From Burkholderiales bacterium (GTDB lineage: Bacteria > Pseudomonadota > Gammaproteobacteria > Burkholderiales > Burkholderiaceae_D): 5,175 nt of DNA. Positions 4,986-5,175 of the stretch are shown here, in pieces. A model generated the notes under the pieces. The model was not told the origin of the DNA and did no database searches. It saw nothing but the letters and a program-made list of their open reading frames with translations. Both the position numbers and the translations under genes were made by a program. The DNA is taken from assembly GCA_016197345.1 (NCBI GenBank), contig JACPVY010000137.1:1-5175 (forward strand). Direction: 5' to 3'. How positions within the stretch are numbered: the stretch's first letter is position 1; the number at the start of each line of letters is the position of its first letter.

Positions 4986-5175
4986 ATGACACACGTTGTG
5001 ACCGAATCTTGCATCCGTTGCCGCTATACCGATTGCGTTGATGTATGCCCGGTTGATTGCTTCCGCGTTGGCCCCAACTTCCTCGCCATTGATCCCGATG
5101 AATGCATTGATTGCGCCGTGTGTGTTGCCGAATGCCCCGTCGATGCGATTTATGCTGAAGAAGACGTGCCTTCTA
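4986..5175 (+). CDS. fdxA: 7Fe ferredoxin FdxA ([3Fe-4S][4Fe-4S]), 3' end beyond the window
   Basis: The 63 codons present begin [17 protein letters not shown] and continue [16 protein letters not shown] and ECPVDAIY. They closely resemble Azotobacter ferredoxin I and its proteobacterial relatives, which are about 107 aa, so roughly 44 residues lie outside the window. All cluster ligands are present. By analogy with FdI, C9, C17 and C50 bind the [3Fe-4S] cluster, and C21, C40, C43 and C46 bind the [4Fe-4S] cluster. C12 and C25 match the two free cysteines of that family. The protein is a low-potential cytoplasmic electron carrier whose partner cannot be told from this window. It is transcribed away from lutC with its own predicted promoter (4871-4899) and a good ribosome binding site. 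Confidence 0.93.
   Translation, partial: MTHVVTESCIRCRYTDCVDVCPVDCFRVGPNFLAIDPDECIDCAVCVAECPVDAIYAEEDVPS

Noticed and set aside
4807..4992. A 61-codon minus-strand frame in the lutC-fdxA intergenic region
   Set aside because: The predicted protein resembles nothing I know. It covers the fdxA promoter and ribosome binding site and starts inside fdxA.

Overview
The window looks like chromosomal DNA of a betaproteobacterium. The moderate GC content, the family variants of LutC and FdxA, and the very large exported FecR-domain protein suggest Burkholderiales, with an Undibacterium/Janthinobacterium-like Oxalobacteraceae member as the best guess. That placement is inference; no rRNA or other marker gene is present.

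Layout. Positions 1-3529 (+) hold one giant exported protein. It has a signal peptide, a FecR domain, a Ser/Thr-rich linker, a long Ala/Gln-rich helical stretch and two copies of a glycine-rich beta domain. Its frame is open at the left edge of the window. It is broken near the 3' end by one in-frame TAA (3389-3391). The same frame then continues for 45 further codons that complete the second beta domain. A perfect 12-bp GC-rich hairpin (3539-3570) separates this gene from a convergent minus-strand remnant.

That remnant (3592-3870, -) is the C-terminal half of a thioredoxin-fold protein. The half that should carry the CxxC active site is absent. It abuts about 130 bp of very AT-rich, non-coding, palindrome-rich DNA (about 23% GC over 3871-3990). 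Next is an intact lutC (4002-4715, -), the LUD-domain subunit of the LutABC lactate-oxidation system, with no lutA or lutB beside it in the window. A 270-bp divergent intergenic region (4716-4985) carries a good sigma70-type promoter for the rightmost gene, fdxA (4986 to the edge, +). fdxA encodes a 7Fe [3Fe-4S][4Fe-4S] ferredoxin and is cut by the window end.

Working relations. There is no clear operon. lutC and fdxA are divergent and could share regulatory DNA, and both belong to redox metabolism. The FecR-like surface protein and the thioredoxin remnant converge and look functionally unrelated. Two of the four genes show signs of decay: a nonsense codon in one and 5' loss in the other. I do not see a convincing new multi-gene system. 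The most informative points are the premature stop inside a conserved repeat, the AT-rich junction at the truncated thioredoxin gene, and the orphan lutC/fdxA pair.
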